Source of the DNA: Gordonia polyisoprenivorans NBRC 16320 = JCM 10675 | Lineage (GTDB): Bacteria; Actinomycetota; Actinomycetes; Mycobacteriales; Mycobacteriaceae | Direction of reading: 5' to 3' | Length of the DNA: 64,000 nucleotides | NCBI RefSeq assembly: GCF_000241325.1 | Contig: NZ_BAEI01000081.1 | Span: 1 to 64,000 of the forward strand | Part shown: positions 43,574 to 52,363 of the stretch, piece by piece | Numbering within the stretch: position 1 is the stretch's first letter | How the letters are laid out: each line of letters opens with the position of its first letter | Translations under genes and position numbers: made by a program | Notes under the pieces: generated by a model | The model's input: the letters and a program-made list of their open reading frames with translations, nothing else | Database searches by the model: none | Told to the model about the DNA's origin: nothing

Positions 43574-44419
43574 TTATGGGTGTGGTGGGTCGGTGGTGAC
43601 GACGCCAGGTAGCGGGACAGTCTGGGGGCCAAGGGTTTCGGCGGTCACGATGTCTATGAAGGCATCCGGTAGGCAGTAGCGGAAGACGTCGGTGGGTAGT
43701 GTGAGTCTGCTGGTGAGCCGGGTTAGTTGTCGGAGACGGTCGGTGGTGGGTGCGACCCACAGAACGGTGGGAAACAGGTCGTGTGCGGCTTGGTAGGCGC
43801 CGGAGCGGTAGTACGCGGCGTAGGTGTCAAGTTTGCGGTCGAGGTGCGGTGTGTGTTCTGTGGCTCGGTCCAGCTCGATGAACCAGTGGTGTTCGAAGTC
43901 GTCGCCGGCGGTGACCGCCCGCAGATCGGGGCGCAGCCAGACGGGCGCGCCGTGGGCGCCGAGGAAGCGTTGCCAGGCGCGGCGTTCGGCGTGGAGCTCG
44001 GTCACTTCGATCTGTCCGGTCCGTTGAGTTTCGCGTAGGCGCACACCGAGTTCGGCGGCCTCGAGCGTGTGCGCGACGAATGTCGTCGTGGGTTCGGTAA
44101 AGCGGCGTCGGTGACCACCACCGTGTATCGCCCGTAGTAGCCGTTCGCCGGTGGCGGCGAGTTGCCAGGTCATGGCGGCTGAGCCTTGCCGGACGCCGCC
44201 GATGCGCCTGGTCAGGTGGGCAATCAGGCCGAGGTCGGCCAGGCGGGAGAGCACGCGGGTGCAGGCGCGGGTACCTGCCGAGGTGGTGCGGTGGCCGTCG
44301 GCGAAGTGCAGCCTCTGGATCTGTCGGGTGGTCAGGAGCCGGAAGTTCTCGAGGTCGTGCAGGATGGCCAGGTCCCGGTCGGACAGCTTGTCTTTCAGCT
44401 CGGAGAGCCGCCGCATCAT
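43574..44419 (-). CDS. Replication-relaxation family protein
   Basis: The 281-residue protein matches the replication-relaxation family of actinobacterial plasmids and conjugative elements. A winged-helix N-terminus (LSDRDLAILHDLENFRLLTTRQIQRLHF) is followed by a nuclease-like part with WLRPDLRAV and HHWFIELDRATEHTPHL. Members probably bind or nick element DNA during replication or transfer. GGAGG precedes ATG 44419. It follows the VirD4-like ATPase by 214 bases in the same direction. Confidence 0.82.
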   Translation of the reverse strand: MMRRLSELKDKLSDRDLAILHDLENFRLLTTRQIQRLHFADGHRTTSAGTRACTRVLSRLADLGLIAHLTRRIGGVRQGSAAMTWQLAATGERLLRAIHGGGHRRRFTEPTTTFVAHTLEAAELGVRLRETQRTGQIEVTELHAERRAWQRFLGAHGAPVWLRPDLRAVTAGDDFEHHWFIELDRATEHTPHLDRKLDTYAAYYRSGAYQAAHDLFPTVLWVAPTTDRLRQLTRLTSRLTLPTDVFRYCLPDAFIDIVTAETLGPQTVPLPGVVTTDPPHP

Positions 44420-44633
44420 GGTGGTGGCCTCCGCCTGCCGTCGTGGCGGGTGCCGGGCGAGCCCAGATCGGCCGGTGCGTGACCGCTGGAGCAGCGGTCA
44501 GTTCCATCCCGGATAGGCCGATTGAGGCGGAATGTCCTGCGATAACGAAAATGTGTGAGCAACTTGGCCGGATGGGCGGTCGGACATTGCTGCCCTCGAC
44601 TACTGCGGTCGCCACCATCAGTCATTGTCTCCG

Positions 44634-46871
44634 TCATTCCTGTCCTCCTTCTGCCTGCTCCGCCTCGGATGTGCGCTCACTCTTCTTTTGGCGTCGCTTA
44701 CGGCCAACTGCCGGTGACGGTGGGGTGCCTGCGGACGAGACGCTGCTGCGGCGCGGAGCCGTCGGGTTCGGGCTCGGTACTGGAGTCTCGTTACTGCCGT
44801 AGCGGTCGCGGCTGGCTGCGCGGATACGGTCGGCCAGCCCGGTTGGTGGTGGGGGCGGCAGGGTGGCGATCATGGTCCAGCCTGAGGATTCGCCGCCGGT
44901 GACGATGCGGGCGTAGGCGGTGTGGCGCGGGAGTTGCTGGAAGTCCTCGGCGGCGAGGTGGCCGTGGGTGAGCTTGGCGGCGTCGCTGGCGTCTTTGCTG
45001 CTTTCGAGGCGGAAGAACATTTTCGAGCGGGCGTTGGTGTCGATACTCTCGCGCAGCTCTGCTGGCAGCTGGGCACGGGACTGGTGGGCCAGAATCCAGC
45101 CGACGCCATAGCTACGGCTTTGGCTGAGCGCGTCCCCGAACGAGGTCGGGAGGTTGACGAACCGCTGGCACTCGTCGACGACGACGAATCCTGGCCGGTC
45201 AGTCGGCCGGTCCTCGCTGGCGCGTTCCTGCGTGGCGTTCCAGGCTTCGCCAACCAGGAGTGAACCGACGAGTTGGGCGGTAACCGGTCCGATCAGGCCT
45301 TCGTTAAGGGGGACGAGGACAATTTTGTTGTCTCGGAAGATGTCCCGCAGCCGGAAGACCGGCTCGGCCTGCCCGAGCATGCGGCGCACCGCCGGGCGCA
45401 TCAGGTAGCGGCGTAGCTTGTTCAGCGGTGCGGCGATCATGGCGGCCTGGGCAGCGGGTGACAATTCGCCGTAGGTCGCCCAGAACCCGGCCAACGTCGG
45501 GTCGCCTGCCACGTGGCCGATCAGGCGCAGCCGGAACGGTTCCTCGGTCAGCAGACGCGGGAGATCGACAAGGGTGAACGGTGTGCCGATGGCTTGTCCG
45601 GCACGGACGAGTGTGAGCAGGCTGGCCAGGAAAATGTCCTCGGTCCGCGGGCCCCAGCCGTCAGCGAAGACGACCTTGAATACCGCCAGCAGGCTGTCGA
45701 CGACGACATCAGGGTCGCGGTCACCAGCATCGAGCGGATTGAATCCGGGGACGTGGGGGTCGGCCAGGGAGATGATGACGACGTCGTCAATGCGGTCTTC
45801 GCCGACGGCGTGATCGAGGATGTCGTCGATCAGCTGTTGTTTGGGGTCGATCACGAGTAGGGGCCGCCCGGCACGAATGTCGGCCGCGATCTGAAGAAGG
45901 AGCACGTTACTTTTCCCGGACCCCGTCGGGCCGAGCAGCACCTGGTGCATCAGGGCGTCGGCGGCGTTGACGCCGACCCGAATGCCGCTGCCGGGCAGTG
46001 CAGTTTCCCCGATATCCCGCCCCTCCGGCGTGGGTGTGCGGGCCAGGAGGAGCTGGCGAGGGTGCAGCGGCGGGATGCCGGGGAGGTCGTGCTCGCCGAG
46101 TGGCCAGGCCAGCAGCCCTGTCAGCTCATCGGGCGTCAGGTTCAGCCGCCAGCGGCGGGGCAGCCGTGGTTCGGTGATGGCGGCCGGGCGCTGCGCGGTC
46201 AGTGATAGCCGGACGCCGGTTGCGCGGGCCCGGCCCAGTGCGCCGAAGATGCCAAGGATCAGGCGCCGCCGCCGTTCGGTAGTGCTGGCAGTCGCCGCGA
46301 TCCGCAGGCTGACCCGGAAGCCATGCAGGGCAATCCGTTCGGTGATCGCCCGCTGCACCGGTTCAGGCGCTGGCATCACGCCGCGGGCCAGCAGACTGCC
46401 GATCGGCTGCGCGGGGTCGGCGACCGGCCCCCTGGCGATGCGTCCGGCGATCCGGGGCCCGAGCACGATCTGCAGCACCATCACCTCGCCCGCCGACAGG
46501 TGCGCGCCCAGCGCCGAGAGCAGCGCGGTGGTGACCTCGAGCGGTGGCTGCCCCAGCCCGAGCACACCGGGCGTGGCCTGCAGAGCCACCGCCGATTCGA
46601 CCGGCGCGCGGCTGGCCGCGTCGGCAGCCATGATCGTGATGCCGGGCAGCAGATCTCGCAGAGTGCGCTGCACCCAGCGGACGTGCTCGGCCGGTGTGCC
46701 GAGCAGCCAGGTGATGCCGTCGGCGTCGGCGCGTGTCTCCAGCACGACCGTGGGACTCGACGGGTCGGCAGCCAGCCGCGTGAGGGCACTCGTCAGCAGC
46801 GCGGGGTCGAGCGGCCGGGCCGGCCAGACGCGGCTCCAGACCCACTCGATTCGTGGGGCGCGGCCGATCAC
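44634..46871 (-). CDS. VirD4/TraD-type conjugative coupling ATPase
   Basis: This 745-residue ATPase has Walker A GPTGSGKSN near residue 317 and Walker B FVVVDECQRF. The C-terminal motor block GWILAHQSRAQLP is typical of type IV coupling proteins that pump DNA during conjugation. There are no N-terminal membrane helices, so it may dock on another protein or work cytosolically. The N-terminal 300 residues are element-specific. The last 60 residues are basic and Pro/Ser-rich. GTG 46871 overlaps the preceding gene's stop (GTGA). No relaxase or VirB4 gene is visible nearby. Confidence 0.87.
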   Translation of the reverse strand: MIGRAPRIEWVWSRVWPARPLDPALLTSALTRLAADPSSPTVVLETRADADGITWLLGTPAEHVRWVQRTLRDLLPGITIMAADAASRAPVESAVALQATPGVLGLGQPPLEVTTALLSALGAHLSAGEVMVLQIVLGPRIAGRIARGPVADPAQPIGSLLARGVMPAPEPVQRAITERIALHGFRVSLRIAATASTTERRRRLILGIFGALGRARATGVRLSLTAQRPAAITEPRLPRRWRLNLTPDELTGLLAWPLGEHDLPGIPPLHPRQLLLARTPTPEGRDIGETALPGSGIRVGVNAADALMHQVLLGPTGSGKSNVLLLQIAADIRAGRPLLVIDPKQQLIDDILDHAVGEDRIDDVVIISLADPHVPGFNPLDAGDRDPDVVVDSLLAVFKVVFADGWGPRTEDIFLASLLTLVRAGQAIGTPFTLVDLPRLLTEEPFRLRLIGHVAGDPTLAGFWATYGELSPAAQAAMIAAPLNKLRRYLMRPAVRRMLGQAEPVFRLRDIFRDNKIVLVPLNEGLIGPVTAQLVGSLLVGEAWNATQERASEDRPTDRPGFVVVDECQRFVNLPTSFGDALSQSRSYGVGWILAHQSRAQLPAELRESIDTNARSKMFFRLESSKDASDAAKLTHGHLAAEDFQQLPRHTAYARIVTGGESSGWTMIATLPPPPPTGLADRIRAASRDRYGSNETPVPSPNPTAPRRSSVSSAGTPPSPAVGRKRRQKKSERTSEAEQAEGGQE

Positions 46872-47125
46872 GATCCCTCCTCCCGGGCCGTGCGGGATCG
46901 TGTGGCCGAACCCGGTTCGTGGTCATCGGACTTATCAGCTTGCTGGCGCCGAGCGTCGGCTTCGGCCTGGGCGGCGTCGAGTTCCCGGACGTGCTGGAGC
47001 AGGGCGCGGGCCAGCCGTAGCTGATCGGGTGGGTCGCGGCGATCATCGGTGACGACGATGCGTCGGTCGGCGTTGCGCCGGTAGGCGCGGGTGGGTCGGC
47101 GTTTTGGGTGACGGGAGCGGCTCAT
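46868..47125 (-). CDS. Small basic protein upstream of coupling ATPase
   Basis: The 85-residue protein starts at ATG 47125 with AGGAGG upstream. The first 30 residues are Arg-rich (SRSRHPKRRPTRAYRRNADRR), suggesting nucleic-acid binding, and the rest is a charged helix (RLARALLQHVRELDAAQAEADARRQQ). Its stop overlaps the ATPase start, so the two are coupled and the protein may serve the ATPase or DNA. No family is recognised. Confidence 0.65.
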   Translation of the reverse strand: MSRSRHPKRRPTRAYRRNADRRIVVTDDRRDPPDQLRLARALLQHVRELDAAQAEADARRQQADKSDDHEPGSATRSRTAREEGS

Positions 47126-47209
47126 CGTCGGGGTCCTCCTTTCTGGGTGGTGTGGCGACTGGCAGCGATCGCGGCACATCCCCACACCAAAAGGAGGGCG
47201 TCTGTCTCT

Positions 47210-47238
47210 TCTATGCGCCTGCCGTGATGAAATGTCAA
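47210..47238 (-). promoter_or_regulatory. Sigma70-like promoter for the transfer genes
   Basis: On the minus strand TTGACA (47238-47233), a 17-base spacer and CATAGA (47215-47210) precede the small basic protein and coupling ATPase. The region is AT-richer than its surroundings, and a GGAGG follows before the ATG at 47125. Confidence 0.55.
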
Positions 47239-47324
47239 TGCACGGTGTGGATTTGACAACATCCCACCTCTGGCTGATGGAAAGATGAAATTAGTCTGAG
47301 GGCGCGGCGCGGCCGGAATGGGCA

Positions 47325-47525
47325 TCACCATGGCCGACTCCTCGACCGCCACCAGAGCACGATCATCCAGACCGCGGCACCGGCTATCCCGATGATGCAC
47401 AGCCACAACCAGATCCGGGCCAGCAGATCGACGGCGATGGGCAGGGCGACCGCGCCGAACAGCACGACCAGGCAGAAGCGCCGGAACCAGTCCAATGGGC
47501 TCTTGGTCGGTTCGGTGCCGCTCAT
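47325..47525 (-). CDS. Small two-helix membrane protein
   Basis: The 66-residue protein has two hydrophobic segments (FRRFCLVVLFGAVALPIAVDL and LWLCIIGIAGAAVWMIVLWW) and a basic C-terminus (RSRSRPW). Its ATG overlaps the stop of the MT-A70 methyltransferase (ATGA), so it is the last gene of the methyltransferase operon. Function unknown; it could be a membrane partner for transfer or for entry exclusion. Confidence 0.65.
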   Translation of the reverse strand: MSGTEPTKSPLDWFRRFCLVVLFGAVALPIAVDLLARIWLWLCIIGIAGAAVWMIVLWWRSRSRPW

Positions 47526-48112
47526 CGCCGGCCTCCGTTCTGTGTGCGGTTGGAGGGGACCGGGTACCCGGGAATGGTGATGTCGGAGTCGATCTCGTTC
47601 CCCCACGCGTCCCAACCGGGCTGGCGGCGACGGGCGAACAGTTCCAGGTACGGCCCATCGGAGATCCGCTCGATCACGGCGTACTGCTCCTCGGGTTTAT
47701 GGCTGTGATCCTGCAGCGGCGCGAACATCCAGGTGGGTTGGGCCCGGAACTTGACGGGCGCCTTACCTCGGGTGCCGAGGATGAGGTGTTCGGTGGCGTT
47801 GCGCAGGTAGTTGCCCAGCCCGAGGCGCGGTTTGACCCAGGTCAGTGGTGAGCGCGGGATGAAGCCCCACCGCTTCATGACCTCGTAGCCATCGGGAAGC
47901 GTCGCATTGGTGACCCACAACCACAGATGCGCGTCGTCTTCGGCCAGATCAGCCACGGGCATGGCCATGATCCGCGGCAACGTCATCAGCGAGTAGTGCC
48001 GGGACGCGCCCAGTTTCCCCTTCTGCTCCACGTCCCAGGGAGGGTCGGCCATGATCGTGCGGTACTTCATGGGCGCGGGAGTGGGAGTGGGAGTGGGCGT
48101 TGCGGTGCTCAT
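47522..48112 (-). CDS. MT-A70 family adenine-N6 methyltransferase
   Basis: This 196-residue protein has DPPW (MADPPWDVEQKG) as catalytic motif and the MT-A70 layout, with HLWLWVTNATLPDGYEVMKRWGF and FELFARRRQPGWDAWGNE-like ending. It should methylate adenine in DNA of the element or host. The N-terminus is a TPTPTP repeat encoded by a GAGTGG-type microsatellite. AGGAGG precedes ATG 48112, which overlaps the cytosine methyltransferase stop. No restriction nuclease is present. Confidence 0.88.
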   Translation of the reverse strand: MSTATPTPTPTPAPMKYRTIMADPPWDVEQKGKLGASRHYSLMTLPRIMAMPVADLAEDDAHLWLWVTNATLPDGYEVMKRWGFIPRSPLTWVKPRLGLGNYLRNATEHLILGTRGKAPVKFRAQPTWMFAPLQDHSHKPEEQYAVIERISDGPYLELFARRRQPGWDAWGNEIDSDITIPGYPVPSNRTQNGGRR

Positions 48113-49143
48113 GAGTGAGCCTCCTGGTTGGTGTCGTGGGTGTGGAGCGCGGTGATGACCTGGCGGGCGACGGCCGTGGCAACCGAGACGGCTACCGCGT
48201 TGCCGATCTGCGTGAGTGCCCTCGCGCGCATCGCGGGAAGCAGGAAATCGTCCGGGAAGCCCTGTAGGGTAGCCGCCTCGCGGGCGGTCAACCGGTGCTC
48301 GCGCGAATCCACCAAGTAGGCATCGACATTGGACTTCTGGCCAACGTGCTTGTTGAACCCGGAGGCGAGCAGGGTGTAGGCCAGTTCGCGGTCGCAGTGG
48401 CCACCGAAGAGATCGCTGAGCGTGAATGCCAGTGGGGTCGGTTCGGGAAACGCGAACGGTGTCGACGGATCGCGGAAGCCCACCATGAATAGCCGGGGCC
48501 GCAGCTGCGGCAGGCCGAAGTCGCACGCGCGCAGCACCGCGGTGCGAAAGGAGTAACCGAGCTGGGTGGTCATCGTCTCGCGAATCGCCGCGAACGTCGT
48601 CCCGTGATGGTGAAAGCGCAGTCCGGCACCGTGTTCAAAGATGAATGCCCGCGGCCGGGTGTGCATGATCAGCCGGGCCAGCTGGTAAAACATCACACCA
48701 CCCTCATCGTCGAGTCCGCGCTGACGCCCGGCAAAGGAGAACGGCTGACACGGGAAGCCGGCAGTCATGATGTCGTGGGCCGGCACATCGGTGGGATCGA
48801 CGTCGGCAATGTCGCGGGCGAAGCGGCCCGCGGCGAACAGCTCTGGGCACCGTGGCCCGAAGTTGTTCTCGTAGGTCGTCCGGGCGAAGCGGTCGCGCTC
48901 GGTCGCGAACACACACTGGGCGCCGAGACTGTCGAGGGCGAGATGGAAGCCGCCGATCCCGGCAAAGTGATCGACGAACCGGATCGGCTGGCCCGGCCCG
49001 GCGCCTCGGGACGTCGGCAGCTCGAGCGGCCCGGAGACCGCAGCGGCGCCAAGGTGGCGAACCGCCGGGACGACGGTGCCAGGCTCTGGCAGGAGGTCGA
49101 GCAGGCTGGTCTGGCGCAGCTCGGGTGGGGTGATGGTGGTCAT
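48109..49143 (-). CDS. C5-cytosine DNA methyltransferase
   Basis: The 344-residue protein has motif I FVDHFAGIGGFHLAL, motif IV GFPCQPFSFAGRQRG with the catalytic Cys, motif VIII LPQLRPRLFMVG and motif X GNAVAVSVATAV. The normally invariant ENV of motif VI is here EHG (FIFEHGAGL): the glutamate is kept but the Asn-Val is lost. The enzyme is probably active since the rest is intact, but this should be tested. It heads a three-gene operon with four-base overlaps (C5 methyltransferase, MT-A70, membrane protein) without a nuclease. Confidence 0.88.
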   Translation of the reverse strand: MTTITPPELRQTSLLDLLPEPGTVVPAVRHLGAAAVSGPLELPTSRGAGPGQPIRFVDHFAGIGGFHLALDSLGAQCVFATERDRFARTTYENNFGPRCPELFAAGRFARDIADVDPTDVPAHDIMTAGFPCQPFSFAGRQRGLDDEGGVMFYQLARLIMHTRPRAFIFEHGAGLRFHHHGTTFAAIRETMTTQLGYSFRTAVLRACDFGLPQLRPRLFMVGFRDPSTPFAFPEPTPLAFTLSDLFGGHCDRELAYTLLASGFNKHVGQKSNVDAYLVDSREHRLTAREAATLQGFPDDFLLPAMRARALTQIGNAVAVSVATAVARQVITALHTHDTNQEAHS

Positions 49144-49286
49144 AGCGGGTGGATTCCTTTCCGTCCCGGTGTTTTAGGGCGCACGAAGCTACGGCGACGA
49201 CCGTGATGGTCGTGTCCGGAGTGGGTGCGGGTGGTGCCGGGAACTGCCCCTATTACGGGCCGTGCGGCCGATGGGCTCAATCGTCC

Positions 49287-49310
49287 GACCGGGTGACGCG
49301 TCGCCCGGTC
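49287..49310. terminator. Possible terminator after VWA operon
   Basis: GACCGGG / CCCGGTC with a 10-base loop forms a short GC-rich hairpin about 110 bases beyond the VWA stop codon. There is no U-run. The rest of the gap 49144-49418 holds no clear gene. Confidence 0.35.
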
Positions 49311-49418
49311 AGACGAGCGGCCGGACACGATACGTCAGGGGTCAGCGCGGCGATTCTGGCAGTAGGTGTGGCAGTCTGAAATACGTTGTGAAATAGACAA
49401 TGTGAGTGGAGTTCAGTG

Positions 49419-50153
49419 CTACTGCGGGACGGCATCACCTGCCTGCCGGGCATCAAGGAACGCGTGAGCGAGTACCTGCGCAACCGCACCAGGCTCGGAG
49501 GCCGGCGTGATCGTTGACACCGCGACGTCACTGCCGGAGAGCGCGCCCGGCGGCCGGGCACCGAGGACGACGGCATGCCGGACCGCCTCAAGACCGGAGA
49601 ACCGGGCGAGCACGCGCTCGGGGTCGGTATCGGTCAGCAGGAAATCCGAGAACACCACGACGACAACCGGTCCGGGAGCCCGTCCGGCGAGGTGTTCGGC
49701 GACATCGAGGCCAGGGCCGAGATCACTCGACCCCGGCTCCGACGGCATCCGGCCCAGCGAGGCGTACAGCCGGCGAACTCCGGTACGGGTCAGCGGCTGG
49801 CGCAGCACGCTGGCCCGTCCCGGCTGGTCGAACGACAGCAGGCTGACGCGTTCGCGGCGGCACCGGCACGCCGCCGCCATATGGCCGATCGCCTGGCGGG
49901 CTTCTGCCAGCCGGTTGGCAAGCGGATCGGTACCGCCCGAGAGGCTGACGCTCGGCGAATTGTCAAAGAGCGCGACGACCTCCACGGCGTGCGCCGGGCA
50001 GGGACCAAGATCGGGAAGTGCGAACGACCTATGGTCATGGCCGGCACCGTGCGCGGGTATGACGCCGCCGTCGCTGGTCGGGATGACGCTGTCCGGTAGC
50101 GCCGCCGAGGGCAGCACCACGGCCACCGGTTGCCAGAACTGCCGCGAGGTCAT
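49419..50153 (-). CDS. VWA-domain protein
   Basis: This 244-residue protein has a von Willebrand A fold. The metal-dependent adhesion motif DxSxS reads FDNSPSVS near residue 64, and the central strand VVVVVFSDFLL follows. The first 50 residues are Pro/Ala-rich without signal peptide. Its start overlaps the stop of the membrane protein before it (ATGA). VWA proteins usually serve in metal-dependent protein assembly; here the overlap with a membrane protein and a lipoprotein suggests a surface complex of the element. Confidence 0.78.
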   Translation of the reverse strand: MTSRQFWQPVAVVLPSAALPDSVIPTSDGGVIPAHGAGHDHRSFALPDLGPCPAHAVEVVALFDNSPSVSLSGGTDPLANRLAEARQAIGHMAAACRCRRERVSLLSFDQPGRASVLRQPLTRTGVRRLYASLGRMPSEPGSSDLGPGLDVAEHLAGRAPGPVVVVVFSDFLLTDTDPERVLARFSGLEAVRHAVVLGARPPGALSGSDVAVSTITPASEPGAVAQVLAHAFLDARQAGDAVPQ

Positions 50154-51223
50154 CGGGTGTCACCCCGGCCTGCGGGACGGGGCTTACGCCCAATCGGTGC
50201 GCCCGGTCGGCCATGGCCAACAACGTCCGGGCTTTCCATCAGGGCACGGTTCATGTCGGCAGTGAGATGCTCGCTCGCCGCCGAGCCCAGCGCCCCATGC
50301 ACGCGGCCGATCGAGGCCGCGACCTCGTCCGCGCGCAGTCCGGCAAGCAGCCGCAGTCCCAGCGTCAGGCGCAGATGGCGGCGAGTAGCGCGCCGGTAAT
50401 CGCGCTCGGCTGCGTCGAGCAGGTCGGCTACCGCGTCGGCGTGCACCCACGCGTTGACGAAGGACGCCAGCGCGATCCCTGAGGATAAAGCCGCAAACGT
50501 CCACCCGGACGCCGATCCCTCGATCGCCGTGCGCAGCGTGAAGATGCCGGCGCCGATCAGGACCACGATCGACGTGGCGAGTAGGAGCAGCCCGGCCAGC
50601 CACAGCGTCGCTATCCGCCGCCCATCGAGTAGGTGGCGGTACGGCTCAAGCGCTGTGGGCACTTCGTCGGGCTGCTTGCGAAGCCCCGCCTGCGCCGCTC
50701 GGCCCAACTGCTCGCCCGCCAGCCCCGCCGTGACGCAGGCGACGCCGGCCGATCCGCCCTGGATGACCGCCAGCATCGGGATCTCACCCAGGCTGATCAC
50801 CGCCATCGAGGTGCCGACGATGTCCCCGAGCAGCAGGCCGATCATCCGCGCCAGGTAGCCGACCTGCGAGCGCGTCGAACGCAGCACCAGCGGCGACAGG
50901 GCCTCCTCGATGGCCACAAGGCGATCCCGGGCGGCAACGACCAGCGGATCGTCACTGGCGACGAGCGTCCGTACGCCCTGGACGTGCAGGTCGAGCGCCG
51001 CGGCGAGTGCCCGTGCGCGCCGTGACCGGGATTCTCCTTGGGCCGCGTGCAGATGTAGCTGCTCGCGTCCCTGGGCAAGGTGCGCTTCCTCGAGATACGT
51101 CGCGCCGGTCAGCGCCTCAGGACGGGTGACTGCGCTGGCGCCGTCGACACGCGGCAGCCGGCTCCTTCCGGCACCGGCGCTCTGGACAGCCCCGCGGCGC
51201 GGCGTCAACGCCGGCCGGCTCAT
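50150..51223 (-). CDS. Membrane protein of the VWA operon
   Basis: The 357-residue protein has a charged N-terminal half with a helical, coiled-coil-like stretch (LAAALDLHVQGVRTLV) and two clusters of hydrophobic segments: around 125-165 (YLARMIGLLLGDIVGTSMAVIS) and 210-265 (IATLWLAGLLLLATSIVVLIG and WTFAALSSGIALASFVNAW). The C-terminal quarter is basic. No family is recognised. Both ends overlap neighbouring genes by four bases, so it is made in step with the lipoprotein and the VWA protein. Confidence 0.7.
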   Translation of the reverse strand: MSRPALTPRRGAVQSAGAGRSRLPRVDGASAVTRPEALTGATYLEEAHLAQGREQLHLHAAQGESRSRRARALAAALDLHVQGVRTLVASDDPLVVAARDRLVAIEEALSPLVLRSTRSQVGYLARMIGLLLGDIVGTSMAVISLGEIPMLAVIQGGSAGVACVTAGLAGEQLGRAAQAGLRKQPDEVPTALEPYRHLLDGRRIATLWLAGLLLLATSIVVLIGAGIFTLRTAIEGSASGWTFAALSSGIALASFVNAWVHADAVADLLDAAERDYRRATRRHLRLTLGLRLLAGLRADEVAASIGRVHGALGSAASEHLTADMNRALMESPDVVGHGRPGAPIGRKPRPAGRGDTR

Positions 51224-52041
51224 TTCGCACCCGCCCCTGCATCGGTCACGATCAGGCAGGAAGCAGCGTCGGTCTTCGCGCAGACCGCTGACTGGAAAGT
51301 CTTGACGGCGTCGACGTAGCTACTCGGGAGCTGCTCGCCATCGGCTGTCCGGCCTACGCCGATCATTCGCACGTTGACCCCCGGAATCTTTGCCGGGGTC
51401 TCGGTCTCGGCCAACTGTTGTGCCCTTGCAACTGTGAGCCCGGGATTGGCCACCTCCGCCGGGACCGTACTGATGCCGTCGGTCAACACCGAGAAGACCC
51501 GCGTCGCCCGTCCGGAAGGACTCTGCTGCGCGAAGTACTCCGCCGCCACCTCGTACTGCCCCGTGATATCTGTGCCATCACCCGGCAACGACGCCCGCGC
51601 CGGCGGCAGCCTACGGCCGATCGTGGCCATCGTCTGGTCGACCAGCTTCGGGACCTTGCGCAGCCGCGACGTCTCCGTTGCGCCCACCGTCGTCAGATCG
51701 CCGTCGAAGACCACCTGGCCAACAACCGACCCGGAAAAGACCGTCACCCGAACGTGGCCACCGCAGACGGCCGTGCGCGCCACCTCATCGCGGATGACCT
51801 GCAGGCGAACGGGCTGAGACGTCGCGCCGCGCGAGGTCCGTGATTCGTCCGAAGCGATGAGAGACGAATGCCGGGAGTCGGCACAGCGCGACAGTACGGT
51901 GGTCAACTGAGCAATTCCATCGGGCTGCGTCGGCGAGGCGCAGGACGCACACGCTAGCACGGAGGTCAGACACAGCAGGATTGCTGTTGCATGTGCGAAC
52001 ATTCTGAACATGGTTACGAGGTCGTCTCGATCGCTACTCAC
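51220..52041 (-). CDS. Predicted lipoprotein of the VWA operon
   Basis: The 273-residue protein has an N-terminal export signal with hydrophobic core ATAILLCLTSVLAC, and the cysteine after VLA fits a weak lipobox. The mature part has alternating strands and helices with RVFSVLTDGISTV and RMIGVGRTADGE, reminiscent of a second VWA-like fold without a clear metal motif. GTG 52041 overlaps the stop of the 74-residue protein (GTGA); ATG 52011 would give a shorter signal peptide. It is predicted to be exposed outside the cell membrane. Confidence 0.65.
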   Translation of the reverse strand: MSSDRDDLVTMFRMFAHATAILLCLTSVLACASCASPTQPDGIAQLTTVLSRCADSRHSSLIASDESRTSRGATSQPVRLQVIRDEVARTAVCGGHVRVTVFSGSVVGQVVFDGDLTTVGATETSRLRKVPKLVDQTMATIGRRLPPARASLPGDGTDITGQYEVAAEYFAQQSPSGRATRVFSVLTDGISTVPAEVANPGLTVARAQQLAETETPAKIPGVNVRMIGVGRTADGEQLPSSYVDAVKTFQSAVCAKTDAASCLIVTDAGAGAK

Positions 52042-52262
52042 GGGATCACGTCATGTTCGATGTTGAGCGCATCACCAAGCCCGAATACGATGCAATGGCG
52101 ACGAAAGGCCTTCGAGTCGTGCACCTGGTGTCCGAGTGTCTTTACGGCAATCTGTTCCAACTCGTCCAGCGTCAGGCCCCTTGGGCACATGCCTTGATTC
52201 TTGGCCGAACTTCTCTTCTTCACGAGATCCTTCCAGGTAGTTGTGCTTGTGCGAACACGCAC
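52038..52262 (-). CDS. Small protein heading the VWA operon
   Basis: The 74-residue protein is read from GTG 52262; an ATG at residue 25 (MCPRGLTLDELEQIAVK) may be the true start. The second half looks like a compact helix-strand domain (HDSKAFRRHCIVFGLGDALNIEHD). It resembles no family I can name. The GTGA overlap with the lipoprotein gene is the main support. It is divergent from the STAND NTPase, and about 100 bases of shared regulatory DNA lie between. Confidence 0.45.
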   Translation of the reverse strand: MRVRTSTTTWKDLVKKRSSAKNQGMCPRGLTLDELEQIAVKTLGHQVHDSKAFRRHCIVFGLGDALNIEHDVIP

Positions 52263-52276
52263 CTTTGTGCCTGGTC

Positions 52277-52320
52277 AGGGGTACAGTCGACAAGCTCGCT
52301 TGGAGTACACGAGGGGTACA
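52277..52320 (+). promoter_or_regulatory. Paired AGGGGTACA repeats upstream of the STAND gene
   Basis: AGGGGTACA occurs at 52277-52285 and 52312-52320, with GAGTACAC at 52303 between. The second copy ends 43 bases before the STAND start codon. Direct repeats so placed can be operators or upstream elements shared with the divergent operon. Confidence 0.4.
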
Positions 52321-52363
52321 AACGCTGGGGTAGCCGGGGTGCGGGTCACCTTGGAGTCCGTCG

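Noticed and set aside
44416..44637. 73-codon frame overlapping the coupling ATPase stop by ATGA
   Set aside because: The overlap is suggestive, but the product is Arg/Pro-rich and runs into the replication-relaxation start; a competing frame fits equally.
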